Assembly (NCBI GenBank): GCA_013146195.2 | Contig: CM028382.1 | Span: 118,557,023 to 118,621,022 of the forward strand | Source of the DNA: Codonopsis lanceolata | Taxonomy: Eukaryota; Streptophyta; Magnoliopsida; Asterales; Campanulaceae | Direction of reading: 5' to 3' | DNA: 64,000 nt | In this document: positions 22,262 through 35,520 of the stretch, piece after piece | Layout: each line of letters opens with the position of its first letter | Position numbering within the stretch: the stretch's first letter is position 1 | Translations under genes and position numbers: made by a program | The notes under the pieces: model-generated | The model's database searches: none | The model's input: only the letters and a program-made list of their open reading frames with translations | Told to the model about the DNA's origin: nothing

Positions 22262-23339
22262 TTATATTTTCTCTGTTTGCATTTTCTCTTTTGCCTTTGA
22301 GTGTTTAGGGTATCCACAATAATAAACTCATTAAAAAGTTTATTTATCCTGTCACATCATCAAAATATAAACTTTTTCTCTATACATTTATTCCCCACTA
22401 TACATAAACTAATAAAAGCTTTATAGTATGGACTCACTACTAAATATTTTATTCTTTCTTAATATACATTTAACCCAAAAAACTAAAAAAAATTCGAGTC
22501 AGCAAGTTTAAACCGGTTGATAAATATCAACCTTTTGACGTTTTGCATCTATAACATGACCTCTCACAATAGTTTAAAGCTTTAGGTAAAGCTTTATAAA
22601 AGTTATTAACCTTTTCCATGCTCTCATTGAAGATGCTTTTAGTTGTTTACAAATACCACCACCCTTTTTATAATAACGCTCCCTTTTTCGTGAAAAACTG
22701 AAAATAAAGCTATTTTTAAAAAGAAACTAATGGAGTATTATTTATTGATAGTTATAAAGTCCAAACAAATCAGTTGATCCATCATTTTCCTTTATATCTT
22801 TTTGAAATGAGAGGATTCAGGTTTTCTCCAATCAAAGCATGTAGGAAAAACATTTTTTAAAGAGGAACGGATATTATTTATTGATAGTTATAAAGTCTAA
22901 CCTTGGTCGAGACCTATGGAAACACAGTTGTGTTAATTATTAGAAAAAAAATATCGCCACTTAATGATCCTACTTGACTTGAATGATTAATCTTAGGCTT
23001 TATGACATGAAGATATATTTGAGAAACCAAAAAATAAAAATAAAGACCAACCGACCTCCACAGGTCCATAGCCCAACGTCTAAAGGGAATGCAACCTCTA
23101 GGCACTAGCCACTATATGTTATTCCCTTCATTCCAAATAAAGAGTTTACTATATTATTTTGGGATGCTTCACTCTAAAAGTTCAATTTCAAAAATTATGC
23201 TTACAATTTCTATAACATCAGTGTGTAACTCATGCTCTGCACTGGTAGGTTTTTATTTTTTTTTCTCTCACTAAATTTATAAATATATGGTACATTCTTA
23301 TTTTATAAAGTATAGTATATGATATAAATGTACGTATTA
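22262..23339. other. AT-rich DNA with a possible MITE
   Basis: Between about 22318 and 22640 the ends GGGTATCCACAATAATAAAC and CATGCTCTCATTGAAGATGC are reminiscent of short MITEs whose ends read GAGCATCTTCAATG, but they pair poorly. Elsewhere I see no gene. A GATAGTTATAAAGTC motif recurs at 22745 and 22885. Confidence 0.35.
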
Positions 23340-23720
23340 CTCCCTCCGGACCTATATATAAGCAAAACTAACCGATTTCACACAGATTAAGAAAGTAAGT
23401 TAAATTAGTTAAATTGTCTTGATTTTATATAAAACAAAAGTATACTTACTAAAATACCCTTAAGTATCTCACTCAAAACTGATGACAATTAATGCAATAT
23501 TAACTCATTGTCATAAATTCATTATAGCTCCTTTTATAATTAGTGACTCTTTGTATATAGGGAATGTGCACACATCTTGAAAAACAAAAGAATTAACAAG
23601 GGGTATTTTTGGTACCAAACTTCTTGGAAGTTGTGAGTAGAGTTTAACATGGTGATTTTTGCTTATATTTAAGTCCACCAAAATTTGATATTTTTTGCTT
23701 ATATATAGGTCTGGAGGGAG
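23340..23720. mobile_element. Stowaway-like MITE, 381 bp
   Basis: Termini CTCCCTCCGGACCTATATAT and CTCCCTCCAGACCTATATAT (reversed right end) pair well and continue as AAGCAAAA. TA flanks both ends (23338-23339, 23721-23722). Confidence 0.85.
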
Positions 23721-23779
23721 TATATGGTATTCCAATGTCATTTAATTATAAACTGAATTGCAAAAACCTTACAAATTTA

Positions 23780-23780
<1 letters not shown>

Positions 23781-23850
<70 letters not shown>
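23781..23850. repeat. (GT)n(AT)n microsatellite
   Basis: About 11 GT units pass into about 25 AT units directly left of the long-TIR element. A similar AT/GT tract lies at its right side, so the element probably inserted into a microsatellite. Confidence 0.95.
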
Positions 23851-23854
<4 letters not shown>

Positions 23855-26536
23855 GGTGAGAAACACTATACTTGTGTTACCTTACCCTCTTTTGTTAAAT
23901 CTCAATTATGAGGGCATGACTCTTGATTTTATGAAGACTTTTTGTATTCTAGTCATTAAGTAATAATAATACTTAGTAATAATTAATATAATAAGGGGTA
24001 TTATGATATAGATGTATATATATTAGCATAAGTCTTTTAACTAAAGACTTCTTCACAACAATATTTGCTAAAAACTCTAGCTAATTGGATTAAGAATTTG
24101 AAAAGTTTGATATTGTGTATTTAAGTTGACAAAAATCAATGTCAATAGAACGGGGGGACCTTTTGCTAATATAGATCTCTAAATTTGATCATGTTATTGA
24201 TATATACACGAGCTCATGAATAATTGAACATATCTCCATTTGGTCAATTAAGAAATTGTAATTGATTATGTTCATTTTATTGTAATTATTATTAGTACTC
24301 AAATAAAAAGTAAATAATTGTTATAATATAATTACATGAGTTAGTTAAGAGAATTTTTAAGGTTTCCTTTTAAATGATACATATTCAATACCCTAATGAA
24401 TGAAACTGATGGTCATTTTAATGTCACATTAATAACATAATTATAATCAAATTATTGTTTCTCTTTCTCTCATCCTCCTCTCTCTAAAGACCATTTGCAT
24501 TTCATTTTCATAGTTTATGTTTTTCTATTAATGGGAGTTTTGAGTTCTTATTATATGCTCTTCCTATTTTATATTCATTGTTTATAATTTTGTTCAATCG
24601 CTGATTCTACTTCTACACACGGTTGTCAAAGACCCATGGAGAAGTTCATTATAGTACTTGTATGTTTTTAGTCGGAATCTTATTAAAAATGGGAGCATAT
24701 GGATTGGTTTGGATTAATATGAAATTACTACCTCACGCAAAAAAAGGAAGATAAAATCAAGTATATTTGTTATTTTATGCGTTAATATTTATATAAAATA
24801 AATACTTTTGACAATATTGCTTGTAAGTAATAGAGTTTAAACAAATATGTAGAGATTTTAATTTATTAAAAGTATTTTTATGGATAATACACAATAAATC
24901 AAACGTGGGAAATTTGATACCAAAAATAAATAAAATGCTAAAATCAAGAGAAAAATAAAAACCAATTTATATGCGGGCAAACTGATTAATATCTTCTACT
25001 ATTAGTAATTGTGGGATTGTTATGATGATCAATCACAAAGAAAATGAGTAAATATTACATTTCATATTCAATACTTCAATACGCTAATTTTTTAATTAAT
25101 TATAAATATAACTTTTCTTTCTTTAAATGATTTGTAATATCCTTTTTTGATAGGTTAAATAATATATAATCACATGTATAATAGGTTAACTAATATTAAA
25201 TATGATAAAATAATTTTTAATTCCAATTAAAATTGGCTAATTGTTATTTAATCTATTTTTAATAAATTAAATAATGGGAGGGGTAAACAAAAACCAATGC
25301 TGTAAAAACTTATACAAAAATCAAAACTAAACTAAAATCAATGTGAAAAATAAAGATCACAATCAATTAAAAACAATATATTATCACCCAAGTAGATGGA
25401 AAATACAAAAATCAAATCAAAAATCAAAAATCAAAAATCAAAAATCAAAAATCAAAAATCAAAAATCAAAAATCAAAAATCAAAAATCAAAAATCAAAAA
25501 TCAAAAATCAAAAATCAAAAATCAAAAATCAAAAATCAAAAATCAAAAATCAAAAATCAAAAATCAAAAATCAAAAATCAAAAATCAAAAATCAAAAATC
25601 AAAAATCAAAAATCAAAAATCAAAAATCAAAAATCAAAAATCAAAAATCAAAAATCAAAAATCAAAAAATCAAAAATCAAAAATCAAAAATCAAAAATCA
25701 AAAATCAAAAATCAAAAATCAAAAATCAAAAATCAAAAATCAAAAATCAAAAATCAAAAATCAAAAATCAAAAATCAAAAATCAAAAATCAAAAATCAAA
25801 AATCAAAAATCAAAAATCAAAAATCAAAAATCAAAAATCAAAATCAAAAATACTATTATAACAAAAAAATTTAATCAGAAACCATAAACCATATATTTAA
25901 TAGAAACCTAAAACAAATCTAGAAGATTATAATCTCACGAAGAAAAGTTTAAAAGAGTCATCTTTAATCAATATGATCAAGAAAACTGAATAAATCTAAC
26001 TATGGTATAAGGAGCAAGGCAAGAAAAAAGAATTTGACATTAGCAAATTAAAATGAAAATTAAAATGAAGTACACAAAACTGCTCCATCACGACCACCAT
26101 GCTAGCCAACAAAACGATAGAACGAAGGGTGGAAAATAAATCATCAAATGAAGATATATTCAATCACTCATGTGCTCATGCATGTATCAATAAAATGCTC
26201 AAATTCAGAGATCTATATTAGCAAAAGGTCATTTCCGCCTTTATTGACATTGGTTTTTGTCAACTTAAATACATAATATTAAACTTTTAAATTTTTGATC
26301 CAATTAGCTAGAATTTTTAGTAAATGTTTTTGTGAAGAAATATTTAGTTAAAAAACTTATGCTAATATATATACCTATATCATAATACCCCTTATTATAT
26401 TAATTATTACTAAGTATTATTATTAGTTAATGGTTAGAATACAAAAAAGCTTTCATGAAATCAAGAGTCATACCCTCACAATTGAGATTTAACAAAAGAG
26501 AGTGAGGTGACACAACCATAGTGCTCCTCACAAACT
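23851..26536. mobile_element. Long-TIR element F, copy 1
   Basis: About 390 bp at each end are inverted copies: the left starts GTTGGTGAGAAACACTAT, the reversed right end GTTTGTGAGGAGCACTAT, then both have CTCTTTTGTTAAATCTCAAT and ATAATAAGGGGTATTATGAT (right end in reverse). The interior has no transposase or recognisable ORF. Long TIRs suggest a MULE, but the target duplication cannot be read because both flanks are AT repeats. A second, left-truncated copy is at 38955-41284. The (TCAAAAA)n array lies inside this copy only. Confidence 0.8.
25407..25849. repeat. (TCAAAAA)n array, about 60 copies
   Basis: Almost perfect heptamer repeat of about 440 bp, with one 8-mer near 25665. Long overlapping open frames of a seven-residue Lys/Ile/Asn/Gln/Ser pattern cross it because 7-bp units give a 21-bp codon cycle without stops; they are not genes. 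The second copy of the host element has only 56 bp of imperfect related sequence at this place (40391-40446). Confidence 0.97.
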
Positions 26537-26558
26537 TTATATATATATATGTATGTGA

Positions 26559-26599
<41 letters not shown>

Positions 26600-26602
<3 letters not shown>

Positions 26603-26985
26603 CATCTTCACCCTTTACTTGTGTTGTGTTGTAACCATATTGTTTTTTCCTTAACTATTTTTGTAATTATGACTAACTTTAATGGCATTAATATATTCAT
26701 TAATAATTAGACTTTTCAAATTGGGACTCTTTGGGTGGAACAGAGGGGGTATTTATTTAAACAAATATAGAAAATTACTTCCCTCATTCCGTGCAAAGAA
26801 TCCCCGTTTAAAAGTCAATTTTTTTAAAAAATGATACTTTTAGTAGCTCATTAATAATAAAATAACATTTTTATGACTTAATTTTTTAAAGTAAACTTTT
26901 TAAATGAAACATTGAAAAATAGAATAATAGAATCTTTGCCTGAAACGGAGGGAGTATATAACTTTGTTGTTGGGGGATTGTAACT
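26600..26985. repeat. Block B, copy 1
   Basis: Starts ATTTCATCTTCACC and ends in GTTGTTGGGGGATTGT. It is about 90% identical to 35521-35900 and to 41389-42137 (the latter enlarged by a MITE). It contains a Stowaway-like MITE (26778-26954). Confidence 0.88.
26778..26954. mobile_element. Stowaway-like MITE in block B, copy 1
   Basis: Ends CTTCCCTCATTCCG and CTCCCTCCGTTTCAGGC (reversed right end), flanked by TA. Copies at the same place in the duplicated blocks (35697-35873, 41923-42106) show that it was inserted before duplication. Confidence 0.7.
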
Positions 26986-27083
26986 TAAAATTACATAACA
27001 AGAAATTCGAGATTCCTTTTCTTTTCTACTATAAATATAATTAAACGGATCTACTAACAAGTTTTGTTATTTATAATATTTTT

Positions 27084-28208
27084 ATGTGGCGATTATGGAA
27101 TTGTAAACTTCCCATTGACGAAAGTATTGTTAAGAAAGGCATTCAGCTTGCCTCCAGATGCGTTTGTTGTCCCACGGGCCATGAGGAAACCTATTCTCAT
27201 GTTTTTATTTCCAGTCCAATCGCGGCTCAGGTCTGGTCCGAATTCAATAATTTGGGAGCTATCCAATGCTCATATCCGTCGGTGAATTTGACTTGTATGG
27301 CTTGGTGGTATTCGAGGGTGAATTCTCCTTTACATTGTGTTACTCCTTCTCTCATTCTTTGGGAGCTTTGGAAGTTTTGTAACTCAGTTTTATTCGATGG
27401 CGCCAGATGTACTGCTACAACCATCATTGAGCGAGTGAAATTCTCCATCCGTTCCATCTTCACAGATCTGAAGCTTGACAGTCAACTTGATTGGTCATTT
27501 ATCTTTTTTCGTCGTCTCAATCGTGGTTCCTCTAAGTCCATTCAAGTGGTTAGTTGGCTCAAACCGGCGGCTGATTCTTTTAAACTCAATACGGACGGGG
27601 CTAGTAAAGGTAATCCGGGTATGAGCTATGGTGGAGGTATTGTTCGTAACAGCCATGGCAATATTATTTTCGCGTTCTCATCCTGTTTCAATCATTGTTC
27701 CAGCTTTATAACGGAGTGCAAAGCTCTTCTTCAAGGTTTGGTTTGGCTGCGTGATAATGGCATTCATCGGGCTTCCATTGAAATTGATTCGCTCAGCTTA
27801 CTAGAGTGTATTCGGGGGTCTTCTAAGCCGCCTTGGGATAGTATATATCTGCTGCGTAATATTTCTTCGACTTGCTTGGGGATGGATTTTATTTTCTCCC
27901 ATGTTTTCAGAGAGGCCAACTCGGTTGCGGATGCATTAGCTAATTTAGGAGCAGATACTAATTGCAATTCTATTTTTTATAGTCTAGATGATCTCCCTCC
28001 CTTTATTCGTGGTCTTATTATTTTGGATAGATCGGGCACTCCTTATGTTCGTTCCACTTAGGTTCTTTCTGTTTGTATATCTTTTTTCGAGGTCAGGCTT
28101 CTCCGTCCTCCCATTTATAAGGGCAAGGCTGGTTGTCCCCCTCAAGTTTGTTATTATTTCTTTTATAAATAAAATCTAGCAGGGTACCGTCCCTGTTTCC
28201 AAAAAAAA
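27084..28208 (+). pseudogene. LINE 3' end: zf-RVT and RNase H
   Basis: A 325-codon frame carries the C-terminal part of a plant LINE polyprotein. Residues 1-60 hold a zf-RVT-type cluster (CVCCPTGHEETYSHVF). Residues 165-300 form an RNase H domain: first Asp in NTDGASKGNPG, Glu in TECKAL, Asp in EIDSLSLLE, last Asp in ANSVADALANLG. The stop is at 28061, then a 3' UTR containing AATAAAATCTAGCAGG and an A9 tail at 28200. The 5' parts (endonuclease, RT) are missing, as expected for 5'-truncated LINE insertion. The RNase H is still open. The 3' UTR family recurs at 50044-50157. Confidence 0.88.
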
Positions 28209-28318
28209 ATTAGCAAATAGCATATAGATCTGTGAATACTAAATCCAAAACAAATCAAAAAAAATCATATGTGCAGAAAATGTTATCAGATCTGATAGAT
28301 CTAATAGATCTAAGGCTA

Positions 28319-31300
28319 TGTGACGACCCGACCCGGATCCCAAGACAAGATCCCAAGGTCGTGCCATCAGGACAAGCTAAGAGACAGACAAGCACCTGCT
28401 AAGCATAATGGTGCGAGTCAAAAGACGAGCCAACAAGCTCAAGACAAGAAGACATAGCCATAACGGCGATACAGGATAACAAAAACTAAAACCTGCGGAA
28501 GCAAAACCACAATGGGACCCGAGCTAACAAGCTCCTAAATATAAACAACCAAAGAGATAGTAAATCTCTCGGCCCAAAAATTCGACGCACATGACGCAAC
28601 ATTAGACACGCGCAACAAACCATCGGCAACCAAGGCCGGCAACTAACAAAATCCCAACCTGATAAACACCACTCAACGGCTACAACATGCCGGAGGAACA
28701 ATTCGACTACAATAATATAGTATCAATGCTAAACCACCAACCAAGATCTCTCGACTAAAACTGTCGGAGATAGGAACGATAATAATACAAAACTAGAATA
28801 AACGAGCCACACATGCTCGAAATGACAACGGGAATAATTCTAAGGATACAAAAGCTCGGATATACAACCGGCTCCCAAATACATAACAATAACATACTAA
28901 CATAATCTACCCAAGTAAAGTCTACATAACTTTACATCCGAGTCTCACAATTAATTAATAAAATAATAATGTTAACTCCAAGCTTATTGCTCGGAAGACC
29001 ACCTGCTAGAAATTGCTATCCGAAGCCGCCGCGCGTACTAATGGGATCACTGCACACACTAGGGAAAACAATCACACGGAGTGAGTCATAATGACCCAGT
29101 AAGTTTCTAAATGCAACTGTATGGCATATTATGTCATGGCATGGCATAATACATAATCATATAAAAATCATGGTATGCTAGTATACCAACAAGAAACATG
29201 TACTTAATTTTTAAAACACATAAACTCACATAAATCATGTAGCATAATATTTTTCATATAAATGCTCGTAAATAAACATGTGTAACAGGAAACATAAATC
29301 GAACTGTTACAACCAAAACCGGGTCCAACACCCAACCAAGCTTACCATGAGATCCAATCTCGAACCAAGATCCGGGCTCAATACCCAATCAATCATACCC
29401 TGGGGTTTCGTCCCCAAATAATCACAACTCATCAGTTTCCCTTAATGAGTACTCGTTACATTCATCCAGTCTCCGGATGAGAAATGGGAGCTCGAAAGTA
29501 GGCTAGATGGCTCTCTCTCGAGACCACATCCCACTATTGGCCAAATAGTGAGGAGAAAGGGAACCAATGCAACGATTCATAGCGATTGTTTCCAAAGACT
29601 ATGAATCGTCCCATTGCCGACACAACAACCAAACCCGCCAGCTGGACTTAAACCAAAACGATCAAGTAGATATTTACTTGCATAAACCAATGAGACCAAG
29701 TTCATTATTATCGGGCTCATTAAATCATGTAGGACATAATGCTCTACAACAACTCGTAAACCATGCACATAATTGCATATAACCACGTAGGACATAATGC
29801 TCTACAAAATCTCATAAACCATGCACATAATTGCATTAAATCAAGTAGGACATAATGCTCTACCAAGTATCATGAACAATGCATATATTTGCATATAACC
29901 AATGTGTTTAACTAACTTACAAGTTTAGTTCAAAAACTACATATTGAGGTACTCATTATTCCTCAAGTCATCAACCAAGTCAAGTATAGCATACAAGCTT
30001 AATAAAACATAATGTGAGGTCTACCCTAATCCTCAACTCAAATCAAACCAAAGACTACTACGTTAGTCTCAAAATATCCACAATTCAAGACTTATTATTT
30101 TAGTCTTTATTTTAAGTACACCGGACTCAATCATAGTCCTAATCGTCATACATGATCGACATTACCGATTCCATACTCAAGAACATCATGACTATTCCGT
30201 AACCATTTTCTCACAAGTGCTTTTATATGCACGCAACCAAAATCCTTAAGAAGAGAATTCTTTCTTAATCTTCTCTTAAATATACTCGTGACCATACGCT
30301 AGTCTCTATTGTCCCATGCTCTAACAAGCATGCTCAAAAATATATTTCTCGTAAGTCTCCATGACATGAGTGTCTCAATTGGACACAAACCAAAAACCCG
30401 GTGCGCACAAACATAACCTAAACAAACCCAAACATTGTAGGGTTTCAACCCCAAGGCTCTTTATCATTTTATTGGCCTCATAGCGACTCCGTTGAGTCTT
30501 AATACTACATTTCATTCTTTATGTGTCTCATAAATCCACACTTTAATATTTCATTAAAGTGTACAACAAAATCCCAATATTCATTCGGGCTTGATTCCCA
30601 AGCCTAAAAATCCATAACGTTCATTATAATCATAATTCCATTTAAAGTTTGGAGACTATGCATTTCACAACATTAATCAAACGAAATCCAATCGTTGTAG
30701 GATTTCAACCCAAGTTCGTTAGGCACGTTATCAAACTTATAATGACTCCGTTGAGTCTAATGTACACTTTCCAAAAATTAGGGCATAGAAGCTTGGGCTA
30801 CAATACCCTCCTCATGTTCATAACTAACATCAATCTCCATATTCCCAAGTTCATTAAACCCACGTAATCCCAACAAAACACTTAACATGGCAACATAGGG
30901 CAATTGCACATTTTTGTGCATAAACCCATTTGAATCACCTTACCAATCATACTCTCCAAAACATGAATTAATCACACAACATGGATTAATATACTACACT
31001 ATACATGTATAACATATTAATCAAGCTTATAACCATGTTTAATAAGCCAAATCATAATTTGGGCATAACCCCTTCCAAGTAACTTCACCAATCATGCTCA
31101 TTAACATGAAATAAATCACATACCAAGGATTAATAGGCTACTTTACGTATGAATTTCATACTAATTTAAGTCTCACATAGGTTCATTCAAGCTAAATCCA
31201 CATTTAGAAACCTAGGGTTCATGGCATCTCTACAAACCCTAGAAATTGCACCCATTGACCTCACATAGCAAATTTGATTGTTTCCCTAGGGTCAATGGAG

Positions 31301-32585
31301 CCAAAAGAAGGAGAAAGAGGGGTAGAAACTTACCTCAAATCAGCCCCTTCAAGTTCCAATTTCGAAATTCCAAGTGGTGGGTCTTGTTCTCCTCAACCTC
31401 CTCTTCAAATCTATGGTGTTGATTGTTGAATGGAGGCCCCAAGCTATGGAATCCATGGTTGAACCTTCAAGAACCCTAGAAACTCATCTCTCAAGCTCTC
31501 CAAGAAATCTCCCACGTTTTTGAAGAATAAGGGCTGCAAATGAGAGGTTAAGTGGGGGTGTTTGTGGCTTATAAGGGTTAGAAAGCAAGTGGGTTAGGTT
31601 TTAAATGATGTAGTTGTTTCCCCTTGATTAACCCCAATAATCCCCCTCTAAAACTCAATTAGATGTTTAGGATATACCCTAAGATAGTTAGGAGGGTTTG
31701 GGAGTGGGTTAGGATGGGTTTGGGTGGGGATAGGTTGGGCAACTCTCCAAAATCACCAAGAAAACCCGTAACAGGGCCAGTAAGTGATGCGGTCGCATGG
31801 TGGTTAGTCCATGCGAGCGCATGGTGGCAGACTACCTCTCTTCTCCGGTTTTGTTTCCTTGTTCGGTCTCGGACTTTCCCGCATGCATCCTTGAGCCTTA
31901 AAGCTTCGAAACGACCTATAATTCAACCCTTAAAGTCCTCATACTCTTAGCTAAACAAAACAAGTCTCAAACCCTCCTCAAAGTAGGTCCAGAACCCTCA
32001 CAACAACTCCTGAAACAACCCGGAGCAAAACCGGCGCAAGGCGCGACATCTCGCTAACGAAGCGTCAAATGAAACCACAAACCGACGGGCAACAACCCAT
32101 GGTTGTAAACACCTAAAAGGGCTACAAAATAGGCCTGAATGCTTCTCAGATGATGATCAACAGATAGGAGAAAAGGGCTCCCGAAAGACGAGACGATCAC
32201 CCGGCTCAATCTCAAACTACGCGATAAGGAGAATTGTTATCCTCGAAGCGTCAGAACTTCATGAGACTTAAAGAATACATCCAATAAGAATTATAATGCA
32301 TCTAAACATGTTATTTAATCATCATGTAAAGATCTAGGACCAAATCGACGTCAGGAACACAAAACCCGAGTAAACTCTCAATCGCGTCGCATTTCGACTA
32401 TCGTCGAGTTACGACTTGTGACTTTAGCAAGTCCACAACTATATGGCATATCTTAATAAAATTTTGGTCTTAATGTGATCTCTCATACACATCTAGACTC
32501 TCTCATGAACCAAACAAGCGATTAACCAAAGAAGAAATGCGAGCATTGCACGCAATTCAAGCTAACCGGGAATCGGGGTCTTACA
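28319..32585. mobile_element. Solo LTR, 4.27 kb
   Basis: It begins TGTGACGACCCGACCC and ends CGGGGTCTTACA. A perfect 5-bp duplication GGCTA flanks it (28314-28318, 32586-32590). LTRs of plant Ty3/Gypsy elements often start TGTGACG and end CTTACA, and 4 kb is within the range of long-LTR lineages. No gag or pol lies inside. Motifs such as GTAGGACATAATGCTCTAC repeat at about 29730, 29785 and 29845. The short ORFs are not coding. Solo LTRs form by recombination between the two LTRs of one element. Confidence 0.82.
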
Positions 32586-32590
32586 GGCTA

Positions 32591-32601
32591 TACGTTCTAA
32601 T

Positions 32602-32649
<48 letters not shown>

Positions 32650-33344
32650 AATATTTGAAAAATTGTTTCTTCTAACCGAAAGGTAAAGTTAAATACTACA
32701 AATAATTATCAAAATTATATTTAATATAAAATAAAATGACATCTTACACAAGAATTGATGCCTCTTCACGCTGTTTTTTGGTATATAGGCGGAAGACCTT
32801 TTTGAAACTCGAGGCGTCATGTTCACACGAGCTCCTTGGTTAGTCAAATGAAGGGTTATGTTTTCCGCTAATGTATCTTATGGAGTTATATGAGTGCTTT
32901 CTTTTTTACCTAAGAGATATTAAAGTTTAACTTATAAGTTAGGTTGAGAAGAAAGCAAGGCTAAATATAGATGGGCTGAGAGACTGAGAATCGAAGGAAG
33001 ATTTGCAAAATTAGGGAGCACGGCGAATTCTCTACCATCTGTATAAATATATAGGTGAGAGGTTTGGTTTAGGTTTAGGTTTTTGTTATTGGGCCATATT
33101 TTGTTTTTACATTTTAGTTAGACCATATAAGTTAGACAAACAAATTATGGAATTTTAAACAAAAAAAATGAAAATGAAAAAACTAATGTGAAGACTTTTT
33201 TTTTTGACAAGTTAAGATCCGGATTATACTTTCCATATAATTATATTGTATATTGTTGCTAATGTTATTTCATACCCCGTTCGTTCCCGGCAAAGAGTTT
33301 GCATCTGAAAGTCAATTTTTTTAACAAAATGACACTTTTAGTAA

Positions 33345-33389
<45 letters not shown>

Positions 33390-34815
33390 ACAAACATGAT
33401 TTTCCCGTCTAAAACTGATTTCCATAAATGGAAACATTGGAAGCTGAAACACTTTGTTTTGTTATTTTTTATTTTGTTTTTATACTAAAGATTTAATATT
33501 TTTGGATAAGTTGACATGAATATATTTATATATTTTTAGAAACTTTGAATACACACAAATTGTTGGTATTCTCAGTACAATTCACAATATCATGCTTGAC
33601 ATTTTATTTTCCATCACATTTATATAAAGTCTGTGGATGTTCAACCATTCTTCTGCAAAGTTTAAAAAAAAAATCAGTCACGAAATAAGCTTTAGACATT
33701 TTGAACACAAAATTTTTACTGCAACTATTATGGCTTCCATACCATTCATCCTAAGAGACGTCCACAAACAAAGATTCGAATGGATTCTCAAAGTCAAAGT
33801 TGCAAGGAAATAGTTAGTCCCAGTTGAAATAAACAACGAAGTTGTTGACATAGTCTAACTATAAAGTTATATATTTTTTATAAGTATGAAGAATGTTTAA
33901 ATAAAAAATATTAAGAAATGTAACAGATTAGTTACAAATTCAAATCTCAAAATTCGAGCTATGTATTATTTTCAAAATAACCTTGAGAAGTATATTTAAA
34001 AATTTAGAATATAGCAAATCTTGGACAGTAAAATAAAATATTTATCATTAAACAATGTTTTTACTAAATACTTGACTTTATTTTAAATATTGAAGTCTCA
34101 AATTATTAGATTTGTATTTAAAAAAAAACTTTAAAAGTTGTACAAGGAAATAAAATGTAAAACAAAATGATATAAGCTCAATTTTCAGCTTAATGAAAAA
34201 TTAAAAGAATTTGAATAATTTGGGGAGAGATCGCTACAATTTATTACAATTTTTTTACTGAATGTTAAGTGAATGAAATTTTAAAGTGAAAGAATATACG
34301 TCAAATGAAGGATTCTAGATGAAGGGTTCTAACTGAAGGGTTGTATTTGTTAGACGACAGATGTTGAATTTGGTTAGGTATTGAGGTCGTGTATTACTTT
34401 ATTAAGAGTAGTTTTCCGATAAGACCGTCTTATGAGTTTTAATTCGTAAGAGGGATCCCCACTATCTCATAAGGCAACTCACCAACACATGGTGGGTCAG
34501 GTCAAGGAGATACTTCTTACATAAAATACATGTAATATTATTTTTTTTCTAAGTTTTTATTTTATATTAATTGGTTAAAAGGGACAACTTATATGGCATG
34601 AAGCTTAAGTGTGGATGTGAGATTTTAATGGACTGAGTTTTATCTATAATAGGTTTTTTAGTATTTTTCAATGAGGTGAGTTTTTTTATTTCTCATTTTG
34701 GTAAGGAATAATTACGGCCAATCCTTTTTTTCTAAAATGTTAACCGCTGAAATACTCTTTTTTTTTACCGCAAAAGTATTTTTTTTTCTTCCTTAACTGC
34801 GGAGTCTTTTATCAC
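32591..34815. other. AT-rich intergenic DNA with AT microsatellites
   Basis: (TA)n runs at 32608-32646 and 33345-33387. At 33277-33345 there is a left half of the block-B Stowaway family (CCGTTCGTTCCCGGCAAAGAG). I see no gene. Confidence 0.55.
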
Positions 34816-35470
34816 GTGTCATATTTGCAAGGAAGAGTTAAATTTTCCCTGACACTTGATGTTTTTGACACCATAAATGAGTACATGGTATCTAACAATC
34901 ACTTAGAAGAAAAAACTTATTTGAGTTCAAATTATATGTGCATGGTAGAGAATAACACAAGTTTGTTTGAAGACAATCATTCTACAGAGTTTTTGAATAG
35001 TATAAAGTGTTCACATTGTCTAACCATGAATTAACACTTCAGGTTGGTGTTTCGGTGATGTTGTTGAGAAACATTGACTCGTTTGCAGGGTTGTGCAATG
35101 GGACAAGACTAATTATTACCATGCTTGAGAATCACATTGTTGAAGTAAATTTTTTGAATGGAAGCAATGTTGGAGACAAAATGTATATACCAAGAATGTC
35201 ATTGTCTACATCAGATATGAGGTTGTCTTTCAAGTTTCCAAAAAAGATAATTTCCATTGATAGTATCGTATGTCATGACAATTAACAAAAGTCAAGGTCA
35301 ATTACTTTCGCATGTATGACTCTTATTGAAGAAGCCAACATTCAGTCATGGTCAGTTGTATGTTGCAGGTTCTAGGATAACAAATCGTTCTGAACATAAA
35401 ATATTAATACTGACGAAGATGGAGAGTCAACAAATAAAACAACAAATATTGTGTGTAAGAAAATTTTTAA
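34816..35470 (+). pseudogene. Helitron helicase C-terminal relic
   Basis: Helitron RepHel proteins end in a PIF1-like SF1 helicase. The frames here read TLDVFDTINEYM, LTLQVGVSVMLLRNID, AGLCNGTRLIIT, GSNVGDKMYIPR, then after a frameshift MTINKSQGQ (motif V region), FSHGQLYVAGSRI (motif VI region). Walker A and the Rep HUH domain are missing. A related relic is at 43290-43770. Confidence 0.85.
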
Positions 35471-35520
35471 AAATCTATAATATTACCAATAAAATGATGT
35501 GTGTGTGTGTGTGTGTATAT

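Noticed and set aside
25407..25849. Interstitial telomeric repeat
   Set aside because: The unit is seven bases but is TCAAAAA, not CCCTAAA/TTTAGGG or a known plant variant.
25343..25887. Two overlapping 160-170-residue ORFs with a Lys-Ile-Asn-Gln-Ser pattern
   Set aside because: They are translations of the (TCAAAAA)n array; a 7-bp unit with no stop in any of the phases used gives long frames. No start context or conserved counterpart (the second element copy lacks it).
28486..28701. Minus-strand ORF in the solo LTR
   Set aside because: Cys/Arg/Leu-rich text without homology, inside a noncoding LTR. The same applies to the ORFs at 29567, 30649 and 31663.
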